A stretch of DNA of 7,627 nt from Gammaproteobacteria bacterium (GTDB lineage: Bacteria; Pseudomonadota; Gammaproteobacteria; QNFN01): positions 1 through 7,627 of the forward strand of contig QNFN01000081.1 of NCBI GenBank assembly GCA_003645555.1. The letters are read 5' to 3'. A program made the position numbers and the translations under genes. The notes beneath the pieces were generated by a model, which was given only the letters and a program-made list of their open reading frames with translations, had not been told where the DNA came from and ran no database searches. Within the stretch, counting starts at the first letter, position 1; each line of letters begins with the position of its first letter. Positions 1 through 7,450 of this stretch are shown in pieces.

Positions 1-1
1 A

Positions 2-64
2 GGCCCGTGAGTCGCAGGCCGGACGCACCCAGACCGCCGTGCCGTGGACCACCGCACCGCCAAG
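2..64 (-). pseudogene. 3'-end remnant of a second molybdopterin oxidoreductase gene
   Basis: Read on the minus strand from base 64 downwards, the translation is LGGAVVHGTAVWVRP followed by ACDSRA up to the window edge. The first 15 residues match the C-terminal end (LGGAVFHDTAVWVRP) of the complete molybdopterin oxidoreductase encoded at 5345-7420 at 13 of 15 positions. At DNA level, 20-40 is identical to 5372-5392, and 20-64 matches 5372-5416 at 38 of 45 positions. The similarity stops abruptly near base 64; the sequence beyond it belongs to a TRAP transporter gene on the plus strand. The body of this gene, which should lie to the right, is therefore absent and only the last codons of the MGD-binding domain remain. 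The stop codon would lie left of the window. This is most likely the scar of a duplication followed by deletion or recombination. A chimeric assembly join is the alternative. Confidence 0.7.
20..40 (+). repeat. Direct repeat copy 1 (oxidoreductase 3'-end sequence)
   Basis: Twenty-one bases are identical to 5372-5392 and in the same orientation. The weaker match continues to about base 64 (17 of 24). Both copies read on the minus strand as the codons for TAVWVRP, so the repeat reflects gene homology rather than an independent repeat family. Confidence 0.8.
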
Positions 65-958
65 TCGCTGGCCTCTGGCTACCGGGACCGCGACGCACTC
101 GGTCTAGTTACCGGGGCCGGGACGGCCGGCGTACTCACCCCGCCGAGCATGCCGCTGATTCTCTACGCCGTCGTGGCGCAGGTCGGGATCGAACAGATGT
201 TCTTCGGCAGCCTTTTGCCAGCGCTGGTCATGGCGGCACTGACCCTGGCCTGGGGGCTGTTGAAAGCTCCGCAGGGATGGGGCGCGCAACAGTCGGGTCC
301 CACGCCGAAGATCTCCCGCGCAGCCTGGGATGCAAAATGGGAACTGCTGTTACCCATCGTTGCACTAGGCAGTCTGTTCGGTGGTTTCGCAACCCCGGTC
401 GAGGCGGCAGCACTGACCGCACTCTACGCCCTGCTCATACAGACCATGGTTCACCGTGAGCTGACCTGGCGCCACGGCGTCCCACGCGTATTTACCGAGT
501 GCGGCCTGCTGGTCGGTGGTGTGCTGTTGATTCTGGGGGTTGCCCAGGGGCTGACCAATTTCATCATCGACATGCAAATTCCCGATCTGGCCGTCGACTG
601 GGTGGCAGCCATCATCACGTCACCATGGGTATTCCTGCTGGCACTTAACGGGCTGCTACTGGTGGCTGGCTGCCTGGTTGACGTCTTCTCGGCGATTATC
701 ATCCTGACCCCGATGCTGGCTCCCGTCGGGGCCGCCTACGGTATTGACCCTATCCATCTCGGGGTGATCATCCTCGCCAACCTGGAACTCGGCTACCTGA
801 CTCCACCAGTCGGCATGAATCTGTTCTATGCCGCCTACCGGTTCAAACGACCGATTCTCGAAGTCGGGCGGAGCGTGCTGTCGCTGTTCGCAATGCTTGC
901 CCTGGGAGTCCTGGCCATCACCTTCATTCCATGGTTGAGTAGTGTGTTGGTGAGATGA
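44..958 (+). CDS. dctM: TRAP transporter large permease (DctM family), 5'-truncated
   Basis: This is the C-terminal part of the large membrane subunit of a tripartite ATP-independent periplasmic (TRAP) transporter, which imports carboxylates or similar organic anions using an ion gradient. The family signature GLVTGAGTAGVLTPPSMPLI is at residues 20-39. A second one lies near residues 210-260, with a GCLVDVFSAIIILTPMLAPV stretch, then IDPIHLG and GYLTPPVGMNLF. Hydrophobic membrane segments lie near residues 28-48, 54-74, 102-131, 152-174, 184-211, 213-232 and 275-298. Complete DctM proteins are usually 420 or more residues long, and here the first one-third to one-half is missing. An in-frame TGA at 8-10 closes the frame upstream. 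The nominal GTG start at 44 lies in DNA homologous to the antisense of an oxidoreductase gene, so genuine transporter sequence probably begins near bases 65-77. No small permease (DctQ) or binding protein (DctP) gene is in view. The product is probably non-functional. The substrate is unknown. Confidence 0.85.
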   Translation: MDHRTAKSLASGYRDRDALGLVTGAGTAGVLTPPSMPLILYAVVAQVGIEQMFFGSLLPALVMAALTLAWGLLKAPQGWGAQQSGPTPKISRAAWDAKWELLLPIVALGSLFGGFATPVEAAALTALYALLIQTMVHRELTWRHGVPRVFTECGLLVGGVLLILGVAQGLTNFIIDMQIPDLAVDWVAAIITSPWVFLLALNGLLLVAGCLVDVFSAIIILTPMLAPVGAAYGIDPIHLGVIILANLELGYLTPPVGMNLFYAAYRFKRPILEVGRSVLSLFAMLALGVLAITFIPWLSSVLVR

Positions 959-1030
959 ACAGGCGCCACGGACACAGCAATTGATCACCGATAAATCAAC
1001 ACGAACTGGAATCTCTGACTATCTTCAATC

Positions 1031-1037
1031 AGGGGAG
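1031..1037 (+). promoter_or_regulatory. Ribosome binding site deciding the activase start
   Basis: AGGGGAG ends 9 bases before the ATG at 1047 and only 3 bases before the in-frame GTG at 1041. The spacing favours the ATG. The frame stays open back to a TTG at 981, but no comparable site precedes that codon, and the conserved family sequence begins only just after the ATG. Confidence 0.65.
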
Positions 1038-1046
1038 ACCGTGCAA

Positions 1047-4000
1047 ATGCAACGTTACCTAGGTATCGATATTGGCACCGAGTCGATCAAGCTGGTGGAA
1101 CTGGTCAAAAACCATGACGGGTTCGAGATTCGGCGGCGACGACGACTGGACCACGGTAAATCACCCGCGGCCAAAATCAGTGCGGCATTAGACGAGCTGG
1201 ACTGGAAATCGCTGGACGGTGCCGTGGCGTGTGGTTACTACGCACGCCTGCTGAACCTGCCATCCATTCCTTCACGCCAAGCCCGTATCACTGGATTCCG
1301 TTTCCATTTCGACCCTCATCCGGCAACGCTGGTCACCATCGGCAGCCACGGCTTCTCGGTACTGGAACTTCACGACGGAGAACTGCAGGTCTACCGTGAG
1401 AATTCGCGCTGTTCGCAGGGCACCGGCAACTTCCTGCGCCAACTTGTCGAACGCTTCGATCTGGAGATCGAACAAGCCAGCAGTTTGTGCGCCTCGATCG
1501 ATGACCCCGCACCGCTCTCTGGCCGCTGCCCGGTCATCCTGAAGACCGATATGACGCACCTAGCCAATCAGGGTGTTAGCAAGGCACGTATCCTCGCCGG
1601 CCTTTACGATGCCGTCTGCGAGAACGTCCGCGCACTGATCAACCCGCGCACCACCCCCCCACGCCTGTTACTGAGCGGTGGCGTTAGTCGGGCGCAAAGA
1701 ATCCGGGATAATTTTCACCGGTTCGGGGAACAGCACGGCATCGTTCCATTACCGGCCGATGAGCTGGCCACGGATTATCTCGATGCACTCGGTGCCGCGC
1801 TGGAGGCAACCCGAAAGCCGTCGACCCTGCCCGCAGAACAGGACCTATTGCAGGAGCGCGAGGATCGCCGATTCGTTACAGTACCCGCCCTCTCAGCCCA
1901 TCTCGAAAAAGTCAGGCAGATGCCTCCTGTCACCATGCCGACCGCACTGCCGCCAGGTACAACCGTCGTGCTCGGGTTTGATATCGGCTCGACCGGCTCG
2001 AAGGCAGTCGCAATCTCGACCGATAGCGGGCAGCCGCTCTGGGAGAGCTACCTGGCGACTTCTGGAGACCCGGTCAAGGCGGCGCAACGTCTTCTGCACC
2101 ATTTCATCAACGGACCGGCGGCAACCGCCAAGGTCCTGGCCATCGGCACCACCGGCAGCGGACGCGAGATCGTCGGTTCACTGTTTACCACCTGCCTCGA
2201 ACCACACAAAGTCTTCGTGCTCAATGAGATCGCTGCACATGCCGCCGGGGCCCATCATTTCGATCCACGGGTCGACACCATATTCGAAATTGGCGGCCAG
2301 GACGCCAAGTACATCCGCCTTGACCAGGGACGAGTGGTCGACGCGGCGATGAACGAGGCTTGCAGCGCTGGCACCGGTTCATTCATTGAGGAGCAGGGGC
2401 GCAAGTTCGACGGCATAGCTGACGTACAGCAACTTGCTGGCGAGGCACTAAGTGCCACGGCCGGCCTCTCCCTTGGCCAACACTGTTCGGTGTTCATGGC
2501 CGAAATCATCGATGATGCAGTCGCAGCAGGGGTTGATCGTCGGCAGATCGTCGCCGGCATCTACGATTCGGTGATCCAGAACTACCTCAACCGGGTGATG
2601 GGATCGCGCTCGGTAGGCGAAGTGATCTTCTGCCAAGGGATGCCGTTCGCCGCCAAAGCTCTTGCCGCGGCTGTCGCACGCCAGACCGGGAGCGAAGTGA
2701 TCGTGCCACCGAACCCGGGAACCGTTGGTGCGCTCGGCATCGCCCTGTTGGCGTGGCGTGCCCTGCCCTGTGAAACGGCCTCACCTGTCGATCTCGGGCG
2801 GCTGTTGGAGGCAGAAATCACCCAGCGTGACACTTTTGTCTGCGGCTCTAGCAAAGGCTGCGGTGAACCCGGGAACAAGTGTCGCATCGACCGTCTCAAA
2901 ACACGCATCGGTCCACGAGAACAGCGTTTCACCTGGGGCGGGGCCTGTTCCCTGTGGGAACATGGGACCGGCCGCAGCAAGCTGCCCGACCTGACACCTG
3001 ATCCGTTCCGTGATCGCCAACTGCGGATCGATGATTTGTGCGCCGGGTTGCCGACCAAACCTGGCCGGCCAAGCGTCGGGCTGACCGATGAATTTCTCCT
3101 CAAGGAGCTGTTTCCATTTTTCGCGGTCTACCTGGACCGACTCGGTTTTAACGTGATCACAGCGAAGGGCGGCCGGCGCAAGACGCTTAAACGTGGCATC
3201 GAGGAGGCCGAGATCCCCTACTGCGCACCGATGCAGCTCTACCACGGGGTTATCGGTGACCTAGTCGATACCCGGCCGGATATACTGTTGCTGCCGATGT
3301 TGCGCTCACTGCCACGGGTTGGTGACGAGCCGCATGCCTGCACTTGCCCGATCGTCCAGGGCAGTGCCGACATCCTGATCAACAAACTGGCCAACCGCCA
3401 CCAGAGCCACGTCGTCTCCCCGGTCCTCGACATCGGGAGTGATGGCCTGGCCTCGCGGGAATTCCGTGACGGAGTACGGGATCTCGCCAGGCTCCTGGGA
3501 CGTGTCAACGGAAGCTGGGAAGCCGCCTACGACGAGGCCCTGAAAGTCCAGGCCGAATTCGATGCCGGGTTGCTTGCCAGCGGTCGTCAGGCACTGAATT
3601 TCTGCAACGAGCACGGGATATCCCCGATTGTCATCCTCGGCCGTCCATACACCCTGTACAACACCCTGCTGAATGCAAATCTGCCAGCGCTCCTCCGCGA
3701 GCAAGGCGCCGTGCCAATCCCGGTCGACTGCTACCCGGTGGATGATGGTGTCCCAATCCTTGAAACGTTCTACTGGGGCCAGGGTCAACGTAACCTGCGC
3801 GCCGCCAGCCAAGTGCGGGAAAGCGCAGGCATCTATAGCCTCTGGGCCAGCAACTACTCGTGCGGGCCGGACAGCTTCAATCTCCACTTCTATGCTCACC
3901 TGATGGCGGGCAAACCGTTCACGGTAATCGAGACCGATGGCCATGCGGGCGATGCCGGAACCAAGACCCGGATTGAAGCCTTCCTGCATTGTGTACGTGA

Positions 4001-5336
4001 AGACCAGGCCAATACACATCGGCCTCCGCCAAACGGACGCCACGCTGTTCTCAGCCGGATTCCGGTCGACCTGACATCCATACGGAAACACGCCGAGACC
4101 GTGCTGATCCCCCGACTTGGCAGCGGCGCGGACGTGCTTGCCGCCTGCCTGCGCGGTGTCGGTATCGATGCTGAAGCCCTCCCCACGCCCGATCGTGAAT
4201 CCCTACGCCTTGGCCGACGGTATACGTCGGGCAAGGAGTGCGTACCGATGACCCTCACCCTCGGCTGTATCCTGAAGCGGCTCGCCCGGGAGGACGACCC
4301 GGAACGGCACTTCGCCTACCTGATGCCGACCACCGACGGCCCATGCCGCTTCGGTACCTACCACACGCTCCACCGCCTGATCCTCGAACGACTCGGCCAT
4401 GGGAAGCGGGTGCGACTCTGGTCGCCGAGCAGTAGCGACAACTATTTCGATGATGTGCCAGCCGGGTTCAGCGCCCTCGTCCTTGCCGGATTCTCGGCCA
4501 ACGACGTCCTGCTTGAAGCGCTGCACGACAGCCGACCTGTGGAATCCCGCCCAGGTGCCGCAAACCGAATCTATCGCCACTACCAGCGGCTCATCGTGCG
4601 CCGTGTCCAAACCGCCTCTGTGACCCAGCTTGCGCTCCCGAAAGCACTGTTCCAGGCGGCCTACGGCGCACTGTTCGGGCTCGCTCCAATCCTCGATAGC
4701 GCCGGCCGGGCATTCGCCAAGATCCGCAGCGAACGCCACCTGCCAAGGGTGCTGGTCGCCGGCGAGATCTTCGTCCGTTGCGACCCGTTCTCGAACGGCA
4801 ACCTGATCGAGCGACTCGAGCTGCACGGCCTGCGCGTCCATCTGGCACCGTTCAGCGAATGGCTTGAATACATAGACCAGGCCAATCGTCTGGCACGCAT
4901 GCCCAATTTCGACGATCGTCTGTATGGCTTTGTCCGCCAGCGTATCCAGGAACGCTGCCACACCCTGATCGGCAACCATCTCGGCTGGCGCGCACCCCCC
5001 CGGGTTGCCGATATGATCGATGCTGCCGCAGGCTTGGTGCGCCCTGAACTCGAGTGCGAAACGATCCTCACTGTTGGTGGCGCGCTGCACGAATGGCGAC
5101 AGGGGCGGATCGACGCGATGGTCAACGTCGGCCCGCTGGAGTGCATGCCGTGCAAGATTGCCGAGGCCCAGTTGCTCCAGGCCGCCAAGAACGAACAGCT
5201 CTTGTCCCTGTCGCTACCCACCAATGGTGATTCGATTAGCCAGGAACAGGTCGACAGTTTCGCCTACGAGGTCCATGCGCGCTTTGCCGCACGCCAGACC
5301 AGCCGAACCCGTGACTTAAACTCGGCCCTGGCCTGA
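1047..5336 (+). CDS. Large fused acyl-CoA dehydratase activase-type ATPase (BadF/BadG/HgdC + DUF2229 + HgdB-like)
   Basis: This cytoplasmic protein of about 1429 residues is full length for the large fused activase family (BadF/BadG/BcrA/BcrD type). HgdC-like ATPases hydrolyse ATP to push an electron from an Fe-S cluster to a dehydratase or reductase. Numbered from the ATG at 1047: half-domain 1 (about 1-258) begins with LGIDIGTESIK and carries C122 (CSQGTGNF), C161 and the LLLSGGVSR motif. Half-domain 2 (about 305-570) has GFDIGSTGSKAV, GTTGSGRE, FEIGGQDAKYI, C439 (CSAGTGSF), C480 (CSVFMAEI) and PPNPGTVGALG. The two cysteine pairs are 39 and 41 residues apart, as in HgdC. A cysteine-rich linker follows (C599, C605, C612, C634), then a DUF2229-like region (about 678-990; C726, C765, C767 and C939 in SCGPD). 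The C-terminal HgdB-like region (about 1050-1400) has KECVPM, GPCRFGTYH and LECMPC. It lies 88 bases after the TRAP fragment and may be co-transcribed with it. No dehydratase subunit genes are adjacent. The substrate is unknown. Confidence 0.9.
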   Translation: MQRYLGIDIGTESIKLVELVKNHDGFEIRRRRRLDHGKSPAAKISAALDELDWKSLDGAVACGYYARLLNLPSIPSRQARITGFRFHFDPHPATLVTIGSHGFSVLELHDGELQVYRENSRCSQGTGNFLRQLVERFDLEIEQASSLCASIDDPAPLSGRCPVILKTDMTHLANQGVSKARILAGLYDAVCENVRALINPRTTPPRLLLSGGVSRAQRIRDNFHRFGEQHGIVPLPADELATDYLDALGAALEATRKPSTLPAEQDLLQEREDRRFVTVPALSAHLEKVRQMPPVTMPTALPPGTTVVLGFDIGSTGSKAVAISTDSGQPLWESYLATSGDPVKAAQRLLHHFINGPAATAKVLAIGTTGSGREIVGSLFTTCLEPHKVFVLNEIAAHAAGAHHFDPRVDTIFEIGGQDAKYIRLDQGRVVDAAMNEACSAGTGSFIEEQGRKFDGIADVQQLAGEALSATAGLSLGQHCSVFMAEIIDDAVAAGVDRRQIVAGIYDSVIQNYLNRVMGSRSVGEVIFCQGMPFAAKALAAAVARQTGSEVIVPPNPGTVGALGIALLAWRALPCETASPVDLGRLLEAEITQRDTFVCGSSKGCGEPGNKCRIDRLKTRIGPREQRFTWGGACSLWEHGTGRSKLPDLTPDPFRDRQLRIDDLCAGLPTKPGRPSVGLTDEFLLKELFPFFAVYLDRLGFNVITAKGGRRKTLKRGIEEAEIPYCAPMQLYHGVIGDLVDTRPDILLLPMLRSLPRVGDEPHACTCPIVQGSADILINKLANRHQSHVVSPVLDIGSDGLASREFRDGVRDLARLLGRVNGSWEAAYDEALKVQAEFDAGLLASGRQALNFCNEHGISPIVILGRPYTLYNTLLNANLPALLREQGAVPIPVDCYPVDDGVPILETFYWGQGQRNLRAASQVRESAGIYSLWASNYSCGPDSFNLHFYAHLMAGKPFTVIETDGHAGDAGTKTRIEAFLHCVREDQANTHRPPPNGRHAVLSRIPVDLTSIRKHAETVLIPRLGSGADVLAACLRGVGIDAEALPTPDRESLRLGRRYTSGKECVPMTLTLGCILKRLAREDDPERHFAYLMPTTDGPCRFGTYHTLHRLILERLGHGKRVRLWSPSSSDNYFDDVPAGFSALVLAGFSANDVLLEALHDSRPVESRPGAANRIYRHYQRLIVRRVQTASVTQLALPKALFQAAYGALFGLAPILDSAGRAFAKIRSERHLPRVLVAGEIFVRCDPFSNGNLIERLELHGLRVHLAPFSEWLEYIDQANRLARMPNFDDRLYGFVRQRIQERCHTLIGNHLGWRAPPRVADMIDAAAGLVRPELECETILTVGGALHEWRQGRIDAMVNVGPLECMPCKIAEAQLLQAAKNEQLLSLSLPTNGDSISQEQVDSFAYEVHARFAARQTSRTRDLNSALA

Positions 5337-5344
5337 GCACGGCG

Positions 5345-7420
5345 TCAGACCACGGCCGCACGGCCTAGCAACGGACGCACCCAGACCGCCGTATCGTGAA
5401 ACACCGCGCCACCGAGCGGTGGCGCCGGGTCGGCCGAAGTCAGCAGGTTGATGCCGAAACCGCCAGCGAAAGCGCCGTTCGGCCAGACACTTTCGACGAC
5501 GACAACGCCGCGTTGCAGTCCGGCAAACGGGCGGGCATGAAGTTCGAGGTCACCCTGGCGATTGCCGATCCGCACGCGGTCACCGTCGGCGATACCGAGT
5601 CCGGCGGCGTCATCCGGATGAAGCAGCACGACCGGGCGGCCCTCGCGCTTCCGTGATGTCACCGTCTCGGTGAAGCTGGTATTGAGGAAATCGTGTGCCG
5701 GAGCCGTAACCAGCCGGAACGGGTGATCGTCATCGCCTGCATCGGTGAGTTCGACATGATCGGGAAACTCCGCGAGAACGGCATGATCCGGGCCGACCGC
5801 CGCCCAGTCCGGAGCGAAACGGAAGCGGCCATCCGGGTGCGCGAAGCCATCGAGGAAATGGGCCTGTTCGAACGGCAGGCTGCAGTCGTGGCCACCGGCA
5901 TCGTAAATGGCGTCGGCGCTCGGCAGGCCGGAGGCATGCAGCGTCGCATCGATCAGTTCCCGGGCGCTCATGCCGAACCCGGGGTGGTCGGCACCGAGCC
6001 GTTCGGCGAGGGCCGTGATCACGGCATGGTTCGAGCGTGACTTGGCGTAGGGTTTGATGATCGGGCGTGCGACCTGCAGGTAGGCGTGTCCACCGCCCTT
6101 GTAGATATCGTCATGTTCGAGGAAGGTCGTCGCCGGCAACACGATGTCGGCGTAGGTCGCCGTGTCGGTCATGAACTGCTCGTGGACACAGAGAAACAGG
6201 TCGTCACGTTCCAGACCGGCACGCACCCGGCCACTCTCCGGTGCGACCGCGGCCGGGTTGCAATTCTGGATGATCATCGCCGTCACCGGCGGTCCGTCAC
6301 CGAGGTCGCGGCGGTCGCCGGTCAGCACCGGTCCGAGGCGTGACATGTCGAGTCGGCGTACAGCGAGGTCGCGTCGGTCAAGCCCCTCGATCAGGGTCGT
6401 GTCGAGCGGGTAGAGGGCGCCGTTCGACTGCAGGAAGCCACCCCCCCGATGGCGCCAGGCCCCGCTGACGGCTGGCAGGCAGGTGACGGCGTGGGCATTG
6501 GGTACGCCGTTGCGTGAACGTGACATGCCGTAGCCAAGGCGAATCAGGCTCCGTGGGGTGCTACCGTACTCGCGGGCAAAGGCCTCGATTTCGGCGACCG
6601 CAAGACCGGTGATCGGAGCCGCCCACCCCGGGCCGCGCGCCTGCAGGTGCTGCTCGAGATCATCGGGACGGTCGGTGTAACGCGCCAGGTAGTCGCGGTC
6701 GGCAAGACCGTCGCGGAACAGCACGTGCATCACCGCGCAGGCGAGTGCGCCGTCACTGCCCGGTTGCAATGCCAGGTGCAGGTCGGCCAGTTCGGCGGTA
6801 CGGTTTCGGTAGGGGTCGATGACGACGATACGCGCCCCGCGCTGGCGGCGCGCCTGACGCGCCAGGCGCATGGCGTGGACATGGGTTGCGGCGGCATTGA
6901 GCCCCCACAGGATCACCAGGTCGCTTTCCGGCATTTCGCGCGGATCGGTACCCCGAGCCGCGCCGAGCCCGGCCTGGAGCGCCGCGCCCATGGCGCTCGA
7001 ACAGATGGTCTTGTGCTGACGCGAGTAGCCGAGGCAGTGGGTCAGCCGGTCCAGTCCATCACGCTGCACCAACCCCATGGTGCCGGCGTAGCGATAGGGC
7101 CAGACCGCTTCTGCACCGTAACGGTCGGTGGCGTCGCGAAATGCGGCCGCGATGGTGTCGAGTGCGGTATCCCAATCGACCGGTTCAAAGTGCCCGCCCC
7201 CTTTCGGTCCGACCCGGCGCAGTGGCGTAGTCAGCCGTTCGGGATGGTGTACCCGCTCGGCATAACGGGCCACCTTGGCGCAGATCACCCCCTGGGTGAA
7301 ATCGTTACCTCGTGCACCCCGCACCTTGCCGATCCGGTCCGCGGCCAGCCGCTCGATTTCCAACGCGCAGGTGCTCGGACAGTCGTGTGGACAGACACTG
7401 GGCAGGTAGGTTGCCGTCAT
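5345..7420 (-). CDS. Molybdopterin-dependent oxidoreductase with N-terminal [4Fe-4S] domain (DMSO reductase superfamily)
   Basis: This is a complete catalytic subunit of about 691 residues that should bind bis-MGD molybdenum (or tungsten) and one [4Fe-4S] cluster. Numbered from the ATG at 7420, the N-terminal cluster motif is C10-x3-C14-x3-C18 (VCPHDCPSTC) plus C47 (GVICAKV). The Pfam Molybdopterin-type core runs from about 65 to 480, with VDWDTALDTIA, a DLVILWGLNAAATH motif, VVIDPYRNRTAELADLHL, QNCNPAAVAPE and DIVLPATTFLEHDD. C140, in KTICSSAMGAAL, sits roughly where other family members supply a cysteine metal ligand; this is inferred. The C-terminal MGD-binding domain (about 565-685) has PAHDFLNTSF, HPDDAAGLGIADGDRVRI and LGGAVFHDTAVWVRP. 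There is no twin-arginine signal, so it should act in the cytoplasm. Neither an Fe-S electron-transfer subunit nor a membrane anchor is in the window. ATG 7420 is preferred over ATG 7426 and TTG 7435 because GGAG lies 7 bases upstream. The substrate is not assignable. It converges with the activase gene, with 8 bases between stop codons. Confidence 0.9.
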   Translation of the reverse strand: MTATYLPSVCPHDCPSTCALEIERLAADRIGKVRGARGNDFTQGVICAKVARYAERVHHPERLTTPLRRVGPKGGGHFEPVDWDTALDTIAAAFRDATDRYGAEAVWPYRYAGTMGLVQRDGLDRLTHCLGYSRQHKTICSSAMGAALQAGLGAARGTDPREMPESDLVILWGLNAAATHVHAMRLARQARRQRGARIVVIDPYRNRTAELADLHLALQPGSDGALACAVMHVLFRDGLADRDYLARYTDRPDDLEQHLQARGPGWAAPITGLAVAEIEAFAREYGSTPRSLIRLGYGMSRSRNGVPNAHAVTCLPAVSGAWRHRGGGFLQSNGALYPLDTTLIEGLDRRDLAVRRLDMSRLGPVLTGDRRDLGDGPPVTAMIIQNCNPAAVAPESGRVRAGLERDDLFLCVHEQFMTDTATYADIVLPATTFLEHDDIYKGGGHAYLQVARPIIKPYAKSRSNHAVITALAERLGADHPGFGMSARELIDATLHASGLPSADAIYDAGGHDCSLPFEQAHFLDGFAHPDGRFRFAPDWAAVGPDHAVLAEFPDHVELTDAGDDDHPFRLVTAPAHDFLNTSFTETVTSRKREGRPVVLLHPDDAAGLGIADGDRVRIGNRQGDLELHARPFAGLQRGVVVVESVWPNGAFAGGFGINLLTSADPAPPLGGAVFHDTAVWVRPLLGRAAVV
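5372..5392 (+). repeat. Direct repeat copy 2 (inside oxidoreductase 3' end)
   Basis: This partner of the repeat at 20-40 lies in the last codons of the complete molybdopterin oxidoreductase. Two direct copies about 5.35 kb apart flank the TRAP fragment and the activase gene. Recombination between them could in principle delete or duplicate the segment, although 21 identical bases is short for efficient homologous recombination. Confidence 0.75.
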
Positions 7421-7427
7421 TACCATG

Positions 7428-7431
7428 CTCC
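7428..7431 (-). promoter_or_regulatory. Ribosome binding site for the molybdopterin oxidoreductase
   Basis: GGAG on the minus strand is 7 bases upstream of the ATG at 7420 and only 1 base from the in-frame ATG at 7426. This supports 7420 as the start and a protein beginning MTATYLPSVCPHDC. Confidence 0.5.
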
Positions 7432-7450
7432 GCAAGGTTCTACGTCGGCC

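Noticed and set aside
981..1046. TTG at 981 or GTG at 1041 as the activase start
   Set aside because: AGGGGAG at 1031-1037 is best spaced for the ATG at 1047, and family similarity starts at LGIDIG just after it.
959..1046. Promoter in the gap between the TRAP fragment and the activase
   Set aside because: TTGATC at 981 has no acceptable -10 box at 16-18 bases, so I could not support a promoter call.
3306..5090. Long minus-strand open frames opposite the activase gene (261 and 295 codons)
   Set aside because: They are antisense to clearly conserved activase domains, show no recognisable motifs, and are expected in GC-rich DNA with biased third positions.
5337..5366. Terminator between the convergent genes (GGCC-GCAC-GGCC)
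   Set aside because: The stem is only four bases, lies inside the oxidoreductase coding end, and has no T-tract.
6441..6447. C7 tracts (also at 1654-1660 and 4995-5001) as phase-variation switches
   Set aside because: All three are inside intact frames, short for phase-variable tracts, and at 6441 encode the glycine run of a conserved motif; nothing indicates slippage.
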